Positions 1-8,702 of a DNA stretch of 61,340 nucleotides are shown piece after piece. The stretch comes from Chitinophaga pinensis (lineage in GTDB: Bacteria; Bacteroidota; Bacteroidia; B-17B0; Aurantibacillaceae). Under the pieces are notes generated by a model, which made no database searches, was not told the DNA's origin, and saw only the letters and a program-made list of their open reading frames with translations. Position numbers and translations under genes: made by a program. The stretch spans positions 1 to 61,340 of the forward strand of contig CAMAPT010000021.1 of the NCBI GenBank assembly GCA_945860225.1, written 5' to 3'. Positions within the stretch are counted from its first letter, which is position 1. Each line of letters starts with the position of its first letter.

Positions 1-2
1 AA

Positions 3-185
3 CAACATATTAATAAAAGAAACAGAGAAAATATAAAAGCTGAATTGGAATTAGTAAAAGAACAACTTTTAAAGGCGGAAATAGATAATTCTACGCCGGA
101 AAAAGCCAAAGAGGTTTCCGATCAATTACAAAAAATAGATAATGCATTAAAAAAAATAGAAGATAATTTACAAGATGAAAACTAA
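3..185 (+). CDS. 3' end of a coiled-coil protein (5'-truncated by window)
   Basis: An open frame enters from the window edge and stops at TAA 183-185. The visible 60 residues are rich in Lys, Glu, Leu and Asn with heptad-like spacing, so this is probably the coiled-coil tail of a larger protein. The next gene starts 11 nt before this stop (ATG at 175), which suggests translational coupling in one operon. No domain can be named from the fragment. Confidence 0.55.
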   Translation, partial: QHINKRNRENIKAELELVKEQLLKAEIDNSTPEKAKEVSDQLQKIDNALKKIEDNLQDEN

Positions 186-867
186 CATTATTTACTTATG
201 TCTTATTTTATCATTTTTTTGTAACGCTCAAAATGATTCAAAAGACAGTTTATTTAAAAAAAATCAGCAACAAATTGCCAATTTAAAAAATAGAATCAAT
301 ACCATAAATAATCTTGTTAAAGCTAATACAAGAGAAAACGATACCATTCAAAAATTAAATAACCGCATATCGAGGCAAATTGACACAATTTCTTATTTAC
401 GCAAAGAAGTCCTTTTATTAAATGAAAAATTATTAATTAATAAATATAATTCAACACCTAGTATTGGTTCAAAAGAAAATGAATCATACAATGACTTTAA
501 AAACAATCCATACATCAATTCAAAATTAGGAACATGTAACTGCCTAAGAATTTATTATGGCTCTAATGAAACCGATGAAAATTATTACGCTTACAAAGAA
601 CTGGATTCAATTGCTGAAATTTGCCGAAAAAAACCTGAAACAAAAATTAGATTAGATGGACATGCTGATAAAAGCGGAAAAGAAAACATCAATTTAGTAC
701 TATCACAAAAAAGAGTAGAATCGCTTAAAAATTATTTAGTTAAAATCAAAGGCATAAACGAAAATAACATTTCGACAAATTGGCATGGAAGCAATCTACC
801 CTCTCACGATGTAACAGAAATAAACTTACAATTTTTGAACAGAAGAGTTGAAGTTTTCACTGAATAA
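175..867 (+). CDS. OmpA-family C-terminal domain protein (peptidoglycan-binding)
   Basis: A 230-residue exported protein. Residues 1-18 form a signal peptide ending in CNAQ. About 25-90 is a charged coiled coil, and about 120-230 is an OmpA/MotB-like domain. That domain shows the family landmarks: LDGHADKSG, LSQKRVESLKNYL and a terminal FLNRRVEVF. By family knowledge it should bind peptidoglycan non-covalently in the periplasm. There is no beta-barrel, so it is a coiled-coil/OmpA protein rather than a porin. It overlaps the upstream coiled-coil gene by 11 nt and is probably its partner. The specific role is unknown. Confidence 0.8.
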   Translation: MKTNIIYLCLILSFFCNAQNDSKDSLFKKNQQQIANLKNRINTINNLVKANTRENDTIQKLNNRISRQIDTISYLRKEVLLLNEKLLINKYNSTPSIGSKENESYNDFKNNPYINSKLGTCNCLRIYYGSNETDENYYAYKELDSIAEICRKKPETKIRLDGHADKSGKENINLVLSQKRVESLKNYLVKIKGINENNISTNWHGSNLPSHDVTEINLQFLNRRVEVFTE

Positions 868-904
868 GGACAAATGAATTAAATCCAATGTATGTCGTAT
901 AATG

Positions 905-1846
905 TTATTTATAAATCCCTACAAACAAATCCCCTTCGCTATTTTTTTTGGCACGATACATTCCTTCCGAATTAAATGGTAATTCAATGTTACCATTATA
1001 ATCAATAGCAATTAAACCTCCTTCACCCCCAATTTTCACTAACTTATCCATCACCACTATATCGCAAGCTTCTTTCAACGACAACCCTTTGTATTCTATT
1101 AAGCAGGAAATATCATAAGCGACTACAGAACGAATAAAGAATTCCCCGTGACCAGTACAACTCACTGCACAAGTTTTATTATTTGCATAAGTTCCTGCCC
1201 CAATAACCGGACTATCCCCTATTCTACCAAATTTTTTATTAGTCATGCCTCCAGTACTTGTAGCTGCCGCCAAATCACCAAACTGATCAAGAGCTACAGC
1301 TCCAACAGTTCCAAATTTTTTCTCACCATGTTCAAAATTGTCTTCTGTATGATCTAATACAACGCTGTCACTTTCTAAAGCTTTTTGTAATTGTTCGTAG
1401 CGCATTTGTACAAAAAAATAATCATCCTCCGCGATTTCAGCATTTACTTTCTTAGCAAAATCCATAGCTCCCGAACCAGCTAATAATACATGATCTGATT
1501 GTTGCATCACCGCTCTTGCCAAACTAACAGGATTTTTAATATGACTAACGCCAGCTACAGCTCCCGAAGTTAAATCTTTACCATACATCACACTGGCATC
1601 CATTTCGTGCTTACCGGCATTGGTAAATACAGATCCCTTACCGGCATTGAATAATGGATTATTCTCTAACAAACGAACCGCCATTTCAACGGCATCTAAA
1701 GATGTGCCCCCATTTTTTAAAATAGTCTCTCCTGATAATATAGCTTCTCTTAACCCCTCAGTATAAGCTTTTTCTTTTTCAGCAGTCATAGTACTCTGTA
1801 AAATAGTACCTGCACCACCATGTATAGCTATTGCGTATCTTGACAT
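905..1846 (-). CDS. iaaA: Isoaspartyl peptidase / plant-type L-asparaginase (Ntn hydrolase)
   Basis: A 313-residue type 2 asparaginase. It is made as a precursor that cleaves itself to expose an N-terminal Thr nucleophile. The cleavage site is visible at KKFG|TVGAVALD, so the nucleophile is Thr180, and TSTGGMTNKK plus GRIGDSPVIGAGTYA follow as the substrate-binding segment. The start IAIHGGAGTI is also typical. It hydrolyses beta-aspartyl dipeptides and asparagine. There is no clear signal peptide, so it is probably cytoplasmic. It stands alone and converges on the OmpA-like gene with a 37-nt gap. Confidence 0.93.
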   Translation of the reverse strand: MSRYAIAIHGGAGTILQSTMTAEKEKAYTEGLREAILSGETILKNGGTSLDAVEMAVRLLENNPLFNAGKGSVFTNAGKHEMDASVMYGKDLTSGAVAGVSHIKNPVSLARAVMQQSDHVLLAGSGAMDFAKKVNAEIAEDDYFFVQMRYEQLQKALESDSVVLDHTEDNFEHGEKKFGTVGAVALDQFGDLAAATSTGGMTNKKFGRIGDSPVIGAGTYANNKTCAVSCTGHGEFFIRSVVAYDISCLIEYKGLSLKEACDIVVMDKLVKIGGEGGLIAIDYNGNIELPFNSEGMYRAKKNSEGDLFVGIYK

Positions 1847-1906
1847 GTTATTTTTTTAATAAAAATACTTATAATTTGATTAGCAAAAAAATAGCAAGAT
1901 TTGTTA

Positions 1907-2067
1907 GAGCCTGTTTAAATTCTATAAAATGAATTTGTTTTAGATTATTTTGAGTGATAAAAAGCGCATTTTACAGCCATAATGGAATAGTTCTGGCGAA
2001 AAAACCCAACGAATTCGCAACTAAAAAGAAACATAACAAAAAAATTAGATGAATTTTAAACAGACTC
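1907..2067. mobile_element. MITE-like element with terminal inverted repeats and TTA target duplication
   Basis: The segment begins GAGCCTGTTTAAA and ends with its near-perfect inverse TTTAAACAGACTC (one mismatch; the IR extends to about 17 bp with a one-base gap). It is flanked on both sides by TTA (1904-1906 and 2068-2070), which fits a 3-bp target duplication. It is 161 bp with no ORF. IS5-group elements generate TNA-type duplications, so a non-autonomous IS5-related MITE is my inference. It fills the intergenic space between the peptidase and the phosphate transporter. Confidence 0.6.
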
Positions 2068-2081
2068 TTAAAGTAAAGGAT

Positions 2082-3764
2082 TTAATATACGTGTGTTTCA
2101 ATCAAAACAAGAGGCTCCTTTTCGGTGAAAGAAAAATCTTGTAAAGCCATCAACATAGCCTTATTAGAAGAAAATAGCTCCCTGTTAAAATTAATAACTG
2201 TTGTAATATCTGAATAATCAATAGAAACATCTTTGGCTTGTTTATAAAAATCATTCAAAGCCGATTCATATTGCTGCTCTATCATATTTAATAATTGAGG
2301 TAAAGTTTTACGGGCCGAATTGGATGATACTTCTTCACTTAAAAATTCATTCACCTGACCATACAATGATTCTATTTCTTTTTTTCGTTCCATTAAAAAA
2401 TTAAACTTTATGTCCTTCGAGGAACGTCTCAAATTATTCAAATTTAGCCACACATCTTTTAAACTTTTTACCGAATACATCACACTTCGAACGGCTGAAT
2501 TTAACTTCATAAATTTTTCCGCTTCATCAGGTTTTAACTCTTGCTTATATTTAATAAAAAATGCTTGAATTTCTCCTTGCCATTGTTTCATATATATGTA
2601 CTTTTCTTCTTGTGTCTTGGTTGTAAAATTTCTCTTTTTGTTCAATGCTTCAAATTCATCGTGGTTATGAGATATGATACACTTGGAATCAAATAGAGAT
2701 AAATTAAATAGCAAACCATTATGGATAAAATAAGCCACTTCTTTTTTAAATAAGCTTAGAATAGAGCGTTTATTGTCTTTATTTATATCAGATATAAAAG
2801 CAGATGCCACAGGCGTTGAATCTTTAAATAGAAATTCCAAAAAATTAGCAAATGAATCAATAAATGGCAAAAAAATTAAAATAGAAATAAAATTAATGAC
2901 ACTAGAAAATGTAACCAATGCGATTAGTGAGTCCTTAATTTTTAAAACATCTGTGATAAAAAAAAGAAGTGGATTTAAAAAAGAGAATACAAAAAAAGCG
3001 AGTAATAAATTAAATAATAAATTACCTACGGCTACTTGTTTCTTATTTGAAACTCCGCCCATTGATCCTAACACAATCTTTATCGTTGTTCCAATTTCTG
3101 AACCCAATACAATAATTGCCGCTGATGTAAAATTTATAACAGATAAATGCAAAGCACTTAGTACAAGTGCCATAGTAATGGTGCTAGATTGAACAATTAC
3201 CGTAATTAAAAATCCAATTAACAAAAAAGTCACAAGAGGCATTTCCTTATAATCTTCAAAACTAAAGGTACCTACCTGTGATTCCATGGCTTGTTTAATA
3301 AACGAAATAGCGATGAATAACAATCCAAATCCGAAGAAAAAAAAAGAGATTTCTTTTATTGCTTTCTTGTTATTAAATAAAATAAACATGATGCCTCCCA
3401 AACAAATAGATGGATAAGCCGCTATTTCCATGTCTACTTTAAATCCAAGTGCAACCACAAGCCAGTTAGTAACAGTGGTTCCTAAATTGGCTCCTAATAT
3501 CATAGCCAAAGCATTCTTTAAAGTAAAAACGCCTGCCCCAACAAATGCCAATACCATGAGCGAAACCAACGAACTACTTTGTAATATAGCAGAAACGACA
3601 ACACCTCCGGATGCCGCACTAATTCTGTTTTTTGTAATTCGTTGAAGGAAAATTTTAAATTCTCTACCAGACAAGTCTTTGATAGAGCCTTCTAATAAAT
3701 TCATTCCAAAAACAAATAATCCAATACCTGCGGTTAGTTTAAAAACATTAATCAAAACGTTCAT
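2082..3764 (-). CDS. Na/Pi cotransporter family protein with PhoU-like C-terminal domain
   Basis: A 560-residue inner-membrane protein. The N-terminal ~310 residues carry the inverted pair of Na_Pi_cotrans repeats, seen as two QSS motifs (QSSSLVSLMVL and QSSTITMALVL) and two glycine-rich partners (GANLGTTVTNW and GSEIGTTIKIV). About 340-560 is a soluble helical PhoU-like domain. It should import phosphate with sodium, as YjbB/NptA-type proteins do. In this family the tail is assumed to be regulatory. The MITE-like element lies just downstream of its stop. Confidence 0.88.
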   Translation of the reverse strand: MNVLINVFKLTAGIGLFVFGMNLLEGSIKDLSGREFKIFLQRITKNRISAASGGVVVSAILQSSSLVSLMVLAFVGAGVFTLKNALAMILGANLGTTVTNWLVVALGFKVDMEIAAYPSICLGGIMFILFNNKKAIKEISFFFFGFGLLFIAISFIKQAMESQVGTFSFEDYKEMPLVTFLLIGFLITVIVQSSTITMALVLSALHLSVINFTSAAIIVLGSEIGTTIKIVLGSMGGVSNKKQVAVGNLLFNLLLAFFVFSFLNPLLFFITDVLKIKDSLIALVTFSSVINFISILIFLPFIDSFANFLEFLFKDSTPVASAFISDINKDNKRSILSLFKKEVAYFIHNGLLFNLSLFDSKCIISHNHDEFEALNKKRNFTTKTQEEKYIYMKQWQGEIQAFFIKYKQELKPDEAEKFMKLNSAVRSVMYSVKSLKDVWLNLNNLRRSSKDIKFNFLMERKKEIESLYGQVNEFLSEEVSSNSARKTLPQLLNMIEQQYESALNDFYKQAKDVSIDYSDITTVINFNRELFSSNKAMLMALQDFSFTEKEPLVLIETHVY

Positions 3765-3815
3765 TGAATATATCCTATTTAAGTTAACTTCAGGTTCATA
3801 ATGTTTTTTAAATTA

Positions 3816-3862
3816 TAAAAGCCATGTTATCTTTCTTTATTATAAAGACAACATGGCTTTTA
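3816..3862 (-). terminator. Rho-independent terminator after the coiled-coil lipoprotein gene
   Basis: A perfect 13-bp stem, TAAAAGCCATGTT pairing with AACATGGCTTTTA, with a further partly paired inner segment. It lies 46 bp past the stop of the lipoprotein gene on the minus strand and before the transporter gene. Both flanks are A/T rich. Confidence 0.7.
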
Positions 3863-3908
3863 TCAAACAGACATATTAAATGGTGGGACGATTATTATCA
3901 ACCATCTA

Positions 3909-4784
3909 CTAAGCTCCTTTAATAATCACTAAGTATTTAGAGGTATTCCAAAAGGCTTCAGAGTTAGTAATTACTATATCTTTAATAATTCCATTTTCTT
4001 TTTCAAGTCGGTAAGAGTTCGTTGGATGAGACGTAATAATATCTACCTTCTTGCTGTTAACAGGAATAGAATTGAGTTGCGTATAATCTATTTGCGTAAA
4101 TTTCTTAGCATTGAAATCATCTTTTAATTCAGATGTTTTTCCTATTCCCAATAAACCACCTTTCTTATCGATGATGTTTTCTTTTTCCAAATCTTTCGAC
4201 GTACCTACGATATAAAATGCTTTATGCAATTCATTTCTTTCTTGAGCAATTGTTTCGGCTTGAGCAGCATTTTGTGCATTTAAAAAGCCAATAGATGTTT
4301 GCAATTGCATAACTTCTCTATTTAACCCATTTAGTTTGACATTCAAAGCAGTCAATTCATCTTGTTTTTGCACCAACTGGGTATTCAATGATTTAATGGC
4401 TACTTCTAATTGTTTATTTTTACCACCACCTGCTTTTAACTGTTTGTTAAGCTTAGTGATATTTTCACGATTTTTATCCATCAAGGTATTTATAGCTGCT
4501 ATTTCTGCATTAATTTCGGCAAGCACATTCGTTTTAATGTCTGAAGTTCGCTCCGTTTTTATGTAAATATTTTTCTCTTTAACATTTACAGAATCCAAGG
4601 TTCGTTGAATGTCGTTAAACGACATTAAGTAACTGCTCAAAGTAGAATCTTTTTGATTAAGCAATGCTTGTAATGAATCCCTCTCACGTTCGGCGCTTGC
4701 CGTATTATCAGCTTGAGGTTTGTTATTGTTACAAGACACGGCAACTAACGATGTTGCAATAATGATAAAAGCATTTTTTTTCAT
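3909..4784 (-). CDS. Coiled-coil lipoprotein, function unknown
   Basis: A 291-residue protein. I start it at ATG 4784 rather than the longer frame from 4853 because MKKNAFIIIATSLVAVSC is a clean lipoprotein signal with its lipobox Cys at residue 18. About 25-190 is a long coiled coil with many KQL, AEI and LNxQ heptads. The C-terminal ~100 residues look like a compact beta-rich domain containing ITSHPTNSYRLEKE. It is probably anchored to a membrane facing the periplasm. I do not recognise a named family; similar proteins occur in Bacteroidota as hypotheticals. Confidence 0.7.
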   Translation of the reverse strand: MKKNAFIIIATSLVAVSCNNNKPQADNTASAERERDSLQALLNQKDSTLSSYLMSFNDIQRTLDSVNVKEKNIYIKTERTSDIKTNVLAEINAEIAAINTLMDKNRENITKLNKQLKAGGGKNKQLEVAIKSLNTQLVQKQDELTALNVKLNGLNREVMQLQTSIGFLNAQNAAQAETIAQERNELHKAFYIVGTSKDLEKENIIDKKGGLLGIGKTSELKDDFNAKKFTQIDYTQLNSIPVNSKKVDIITSHPTNSYRLEKENGIIKDIVITNSEAFWNTSKYLVIIKGA

Positions 4785-5321
4785 AATTTGTATTTTTAAA
4801 AATTTTGTTAAAAGTAATCCCGACAACATTATACATTCTATGAATGTTGTCATTGAAATGAATGATTCAAATCAATCGTCTTAAAGCATAAATCTGATAA
4901 TTGCTCAATACCATTTTCATAAACCCAATAAACGGATGAATGCATGTTTTTAAAATAAATAAAGTCGCCATAAATTAAGAAATCGTTTAAATTTCAATTG
5001 ATTATATAAGTACATTGATGGTTATATTGAACGAAGTCGAAATAGACAATTTTCGACTTCGTTAACATTGACGTATTTGTTAGAACAAATGTTTGTTATC
5101 TTAAAGTTTTTTCATCCTCATTCTTACGAAAAATATAAAGAAAATTTGTTTAAATAGTTCTCGATAAGAAAATTTAAAAGAGGATATTATTATACTGAAA
5201 CAGACCATTGCCTCATCATAATTTCCGTATGTCAATATTTAATACTTTTCTGCCAAGAAATTATTTCTCGAAATGAGATGGTAATTTAAAAAAAATAAAA
5301 ATATTTTTAGTCCATTTTGAT
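4785..5321. other. Intergenic region with a perfect hairpin and a short orphan frame
   Basis: There is no convincing gene in 537 bp. A minus-strand frame (4850-4945 from ATG, open back to about 4990) encodes a gene-like 31-residue peptide containing MHSSVYWVYENGIEQL and may be a fragment. A 13-bp perfect hairpin lies at 5030-5063. The rest is A/T-rich and I see nothing in it. Confidence 0.4.
5030..5063. repeat. Perfect 13-bp inverted repeat (AACGAAGTCGAAA / TTTCGACTTCGTT)
   Basis: Two 13-bp arms surround an 8-nt loop (TAGACAAT). The arm resembles the TTCGACTTCG-type interspersed hairpins seen in many Bacteroidota intergenic regions. It has no T-run directly after it and sits 258 bp from the nearest stop, so a dispersed repeat is more likely than a terminator. 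Confidence 0.55.
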
Positions 5322-6437
5322 TTATCTGTACCTTAAAATCAAAGCAATTTTTCCATATTGTTGTAATCGACCTTCTTCCATTACTACTACCTTACCTCCT
5401 TTATTCATCACTACTTCCATCACATCATCTACGGCATCCTCTAATATTTCATGTTGTTTTTTAGGGGCTGTTGAATACAATGTAGAATCATTTGGTAATA
5501 TGTAACCTTTAAACATATAATCCTTTTCAACCAACAATAATAGCCCTTTTCCCTCATTTGCAAATGTCCAAACATCTTGTATACCATGAACTGCCAATTT
5601 TTTACCAATGGCGTTTTCAAATCTGGTTAATAATTTTTCTTCCTCTATCTTAAGGTATTCTGTAATTTTTTCAAAAGCAAAAACTCCAAGTGTTTGTATG
5701 TTTTCATGTAAATAATTACCATGTATTTCGCCGATAATATTGGTAGAGTGTATGGTGTTTTTTTTAAAATAACCAATATCCTTGCTATTTCCGGAAATGA
5801 TTAATGGTGTGTGAGGTGATACATATTTCGACATTTTTTGATCTGCCTGTTTCAAAAACATCATAAGTCGTTGTTCGTTAACAATCGATTTATCTTTTTC
5901 AGTCGATTTTAAAGCGTAACCATATGAACTTCCAAGTGATGGTCGCTCATATTCATAATCATCCACAAAGTGAGCAGGAAAATCTTTATTCTTATACATG
6001 GTCAATGATTCTCCTTTACCATCAAATAATTTAAGTTCTTTTTCATTCATTACAAAAAGACAATACTCTAATAAAGTGGCCTCTAAGTAGATAATATCCC
6101 TAATTTCAAAACTATTTCCAACTATAATTTTTTCCTTTACTGCAAAAGGAAATCTAACTAAATGAGAAACTTCTGGGGACACATAAAATCCAAGACCTAA
6201 ATCGTTATGCACAAAATCTATTTGACTGACTAATTCGTTCAGTTTCAAAATTATTTCCTCGCCTATTTTATTCTTTCCAAACTTATCTAATACAAGCTCT
6301 TCGGCTTTTTTGATAACTTGATTGACGTGCAACTCATCCAATGCTCGTTCAGGTGATAATTTATGAGTTGGTATTATAACCGACACACAAGGCGTTGCTA
6401 CATGCCCTTTTAATTCCTCTAAAATAGTTGTATCCAT
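5322..6437 (-). CDS. baeRF family (eRF1-fold) protein, ribosome-hibernation-factor-like
   Basis: A 371-residue cytoplasmic protein that looks like the bacterial eRF1-homologue group (baeRF, family 3 type). Supporting signs are the length, the N-terminal VSVIIPTHKLSPERA segment, the central FVMNEKELKLFDG segment, and the C-terminal pelota/L7Ae-like domain with LLVEKDYMFKG and VMNKGGKVVVMEEG. Members are proposed to act on ribosomes under stress and are sometimes annotated as hibernation factors. It diverges from a general-stress-17M-like gene at 6671, which fits a stress role. The family assignment is from pattern memory only. Confidence 0.6.
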   Translation of the reverse strand: MDTTILEELKGHVATPCVSVIIPTHKLSPERALDELHVNQVIKKAEELVLDKFGKNKIGEEIILKLNELVSQIDFVHNDLGLGFYVSPEVSHLVRFPFAVKEKIIVGNSFEIRDIIYLEATLLEYCLFVMNEKELKLFDGKGESLTMYKNKDFPAHFVDDYEYERPSLGSSYGYALKSTEKDKSIVNEQRLMMFLKQADQKMSKYVSPHTPLIISGNSKDIGYFKKNTIHSTNIIGEIHGNYLHENIQTLGVFAFEKITEYLKIEEEKLLTRFENAIGKKLAVHGIQDVWTFANEGKGLLLLVEKDYMFKGYILPNDSTLYSTAPKKQHEILEDAVDDVMEVVMNKGGKVVVMEEGRLQQYGKIALILRYR

Positions 6438-6492
6438 ACATTTTTATTTTATTAATGAACAACGAAAATAAACACCGATTAAAATCGATTCA

Positions 6493-6642
6493 ATGAGAGA
6501 ATACACTTTCACTGATGATCTCCTTAACGTAAAAAATGTACCTGATAATTTGATAAAACTCACGTTGCCAAATGAGAGCTTGATTAGTAAACAAATGAAT
6601 GGATTTATAACATTGCAAGCAAACTTTAATAAATCCTTTTAG
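6493..6642 (+). CDS. Possible 49-aa small protein (uncertain)
   Basis: A short frame, ATG 6493 to TAG 6640-6642, lies between the divergent baeRF-like and stress-17M-like genes. It encodes MREYTFTDDLLNVKNVP followed by NLIKLTLPNESL, a plausible mixed composition. There is no strong ribosome-binding site and I recognise no family. It could be a small stress protein, a gene fragment, or chance. Confidence 0.25.
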   Translation: MREYTFTDDLLNVKNVPDNLIKLTLPNESLISKQMNGFITLQANFNKSF

Positions 6643-6670
6643 TAGGAAAAATACATTCATCAATCATAAA

Positions 6671-7159
6671 ATGAAGACAAGAATTGTTGTTTACGAATCT
6701 CACGAAAAAGCGCTAGAAGCTGTTACTCGATTAAAAAATGCCGGTTTTCCTCTTGATAAGGTTTCATTAATTGGCGAGGCTCAAATAGTGAACGATCATA
6801 TGTATCTCAAATCATTAGAACCACTAAAAAACATACCCTTAGCAGTAGGTGCAGTGGCGGGTATCGTTTCAGGACTTTTAACTGGCATGGGCGTTTTCTC
6901 TATTCCTGGGTTTGGCTTTTTATACGGCGCAGGGGCTATTGTGGGAGCTATTGGAGGATTTGATTTCGGTATTATTAGTGGAGGTCTTGCTACGATATTA
7001 ATTCAATTAGGCGTAAAGAAAAATGAAGTCATTAAATACAAAGAACATATCAAAGAAGGGAAATTTTTATTGAAATTAAATGCAAGTGATAAAGAAATAG
7101 CAAAAGCTGATTTTGTTTTAAATATTAAGCAAACGCAACAGGCATTAAAGGCTGTTTGA
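6671..7159 (+). CDS. General-stress-protein-17M-like membrane protein
   Basis: A 162-residue protein. The N-terminal ~40 residues (RIVVYESHEKALEAVTRLKNA) form the small alpha/beta domain of the YflT/GS17M group. Residues ~55-118 are a Gly/Ala/Ile-rich hydrophobic segment able to form two helices (LAVGAVAGIVSGLLTGMG and GAGAIVGAIGGFDFGIISGG). A soluble tail follows. The biochemical function of the family is not known; its Bacillus members are stress-induced. It is first in an apparent operon with the secreted protein 57 nt downstream. Confidence 0.65.
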   Translation: MKTRIVVYESHEKALEAVTRLKNAGFPLDKVSLIGEAQIVNDHMYLKSLEPLKNIPLAVGAVAGIVSGLLTGMGVFSIPGFGFLYGAGAIVGAIGGFDFGIISGGLATILIQLGVKKNEVIKYKEHIKEGKFLLKLNASDKEIAKADFVLNIKQTQQALKAV

Positions 7160-7215
7160 AATGAATAAATATATCCTGTCCCAAAAAGCTCATAACCAAA
7201 AAACCATAAGAGATC

Positions 7216-8697
7216 ATGAAAATTTTAGTCATAGCATTCCTACTTTCAATTGCTCATTTAGTGCGAAGTCAAACTCAACAAAAAATAGTTGATGGATTAA
7301 GTAGTGACGACAGTTCGGCATTAGCTACAATAGCTATCTACCCTGATAGTTTAAGAATCGACTTATTAAAGGCTTGCCAGGCACCTGAACTTTTAATAAA
7401 AACAGCAGAGATTCAGAATAACTCCAGTAAATCATTCAGACAAATTATGGATAAATACCCCAAAAAAGAGCAGGAAAATTTATGGAATTTAGCCCGATAT
7501 CCGGAACTCTTATCCAAAATTGTGGAAGGGGGAAATAAATCCAAAGAGCAACTGAACATCATTACGAATTCATATCCGCCTGAAATTCAAAAAATAGTGA
7601 TCGACTACGGACGCAAGCATATGAATGCACTTAACGATATACATCTCTTATCTAAAAAAAGTAATGAAGAATTTGATAAACTCTTAGCCACTCAAACCGA
7701 TGACATAAAAAAAACATATCACACATTAATTCGGCATCCGGATGTATTAAGCACTTTATCTTCGAATATTCGATTATCTAATATCTTAGGAAAATTGTAT
7801 AAATCTGATCCGGAATACACACGCCTGATGCTTGAATCGATGAAGATTAAACAAGAAATGCAACGCGTAAAAGAAACAGAAGAATGGAAAAACGGACTCG
7901 ATAAAAATCCTGATGCTAAGAAGGAAATGGAGCAAGTTGCCAAAGAATTTATCAAAGATTATTCAAACGATATAAATGACGACGACATTTATAATATATC
8001 AAACGAAAAAAAACTTATGGTATATAACGAACCTCCTACTATATACCATCCCATCAATCCTTATCCGTATTGGTTTGGCTATCCATGGTGGTACGACTTC
8101 CCATATTGGTACCCCTATCCATATTGGTATAACTTCGGGTTTTACTGGAATTCATCCGGTGTTGCCTACATGAGTTTACCCTCCCCATTTTTTATCCATT
8201 GGTATTTTTTCAACCCCCACCACCATTACTATTATCCGCATTTTTCTGAGTACTGTATTTCCCATCACGAAACTTACTATGGTTCCCGTATCCAACAAAC
8301 AGCCTTTAATAGTGAAATACATGCCTGGAAAAGAGCCAATGAACCTAATTTACCCATGGGCTATTTTAAGCCCGACAATAATCGAAAAAACAGAATTCAA
8401 GAATTAGGACGTTTTGAAATGAATTACCTCAATAGTACAAAAAGTGTATTTGGCAGAAACATTAGCCGATCCGATTTCCTACAAAACAATTCTAACTTTT
8501 ATCCTCACCTAAATCCTGTCATTAAACAACCTCAATTCAACAACCGAATCAGATACCCCAAGCAAAAAACACCTACTCCTTTTAACTTAGAACAACCTGT
8601 CACTCCTCAATCAACACCAATAAATAAACCAAAAAACCGAACAGACAGACCCGCCATGCAAAAAAACAATACACCAAATAAACCAAGAAAACGATAA
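7216..8697 (+). CDS. Secreted aromatic-rich protein, function unknown
   Basis: A 493-residue exported protein with a signal peptide at residues 1-18 (ending VRSQ). About 20-270 is helical and begins SALATIAIYPDSLRIDLLKA, resembling the N-terminus of DUF3300-type proteins. About 280-350 is exceptionally rich in Trp, Tyr, Pro and His (for example YPWWYDFPYWYPYPYWYNF and HHHYYYPHF). The C-terminal ~130 residues are Pro/Asn/Lys-rich and low-complexity. An envelope or matrix-contacting role is possible but unproven. It shares an apparent operon with the stress-17M-like gene and the small protein that starts 5 nt after it. Confidence 0.6.
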   Translation: MKILVIAFLLSIAHLVRSQTQQKIVDGLSSDDSSALATIAIYPDSLRIDLLKACQAPELLIKTAEIQNNSSKSFRQIMDKYPKKEQENLWNLARYPELLSKIVEGGNKSKEQLNIITNSYPPEIQKIVIDYGRKHMNALNDIHLLSKKSNEEFDKLLATQTDDIKKTYHTLIRHPDVLSTLSSNIRLSNILGKLYKSDPEYTRLMLESMKIKQEMQRVKETEEWKNGLDKNPDAKKEMEQVAKEFIKDYSNDINDDDIYNISNEKKLMVYNEPPTIYHPINPYPYWFGYPWWYDFPYWYPYPYWYNFGFYWNSSGVAYMSLPSPFFIHWYFFNPHHHYYYPHFSEYCISHHETYYGSRIQQTAFNSEIHAWKRANEPNLPMGYFKPDNNRKNRIQELGRFEMNYLNSTKSVFGRNISRSDFLQNNSNFYPHLNPVIKQPQFNNRIRYPKQKTPTPFNLEQPVTPQSTPINKPKNRTDRPAMQKNNTPNKPRKR

Positions 8698-8702
8698 CTA
8701 TC

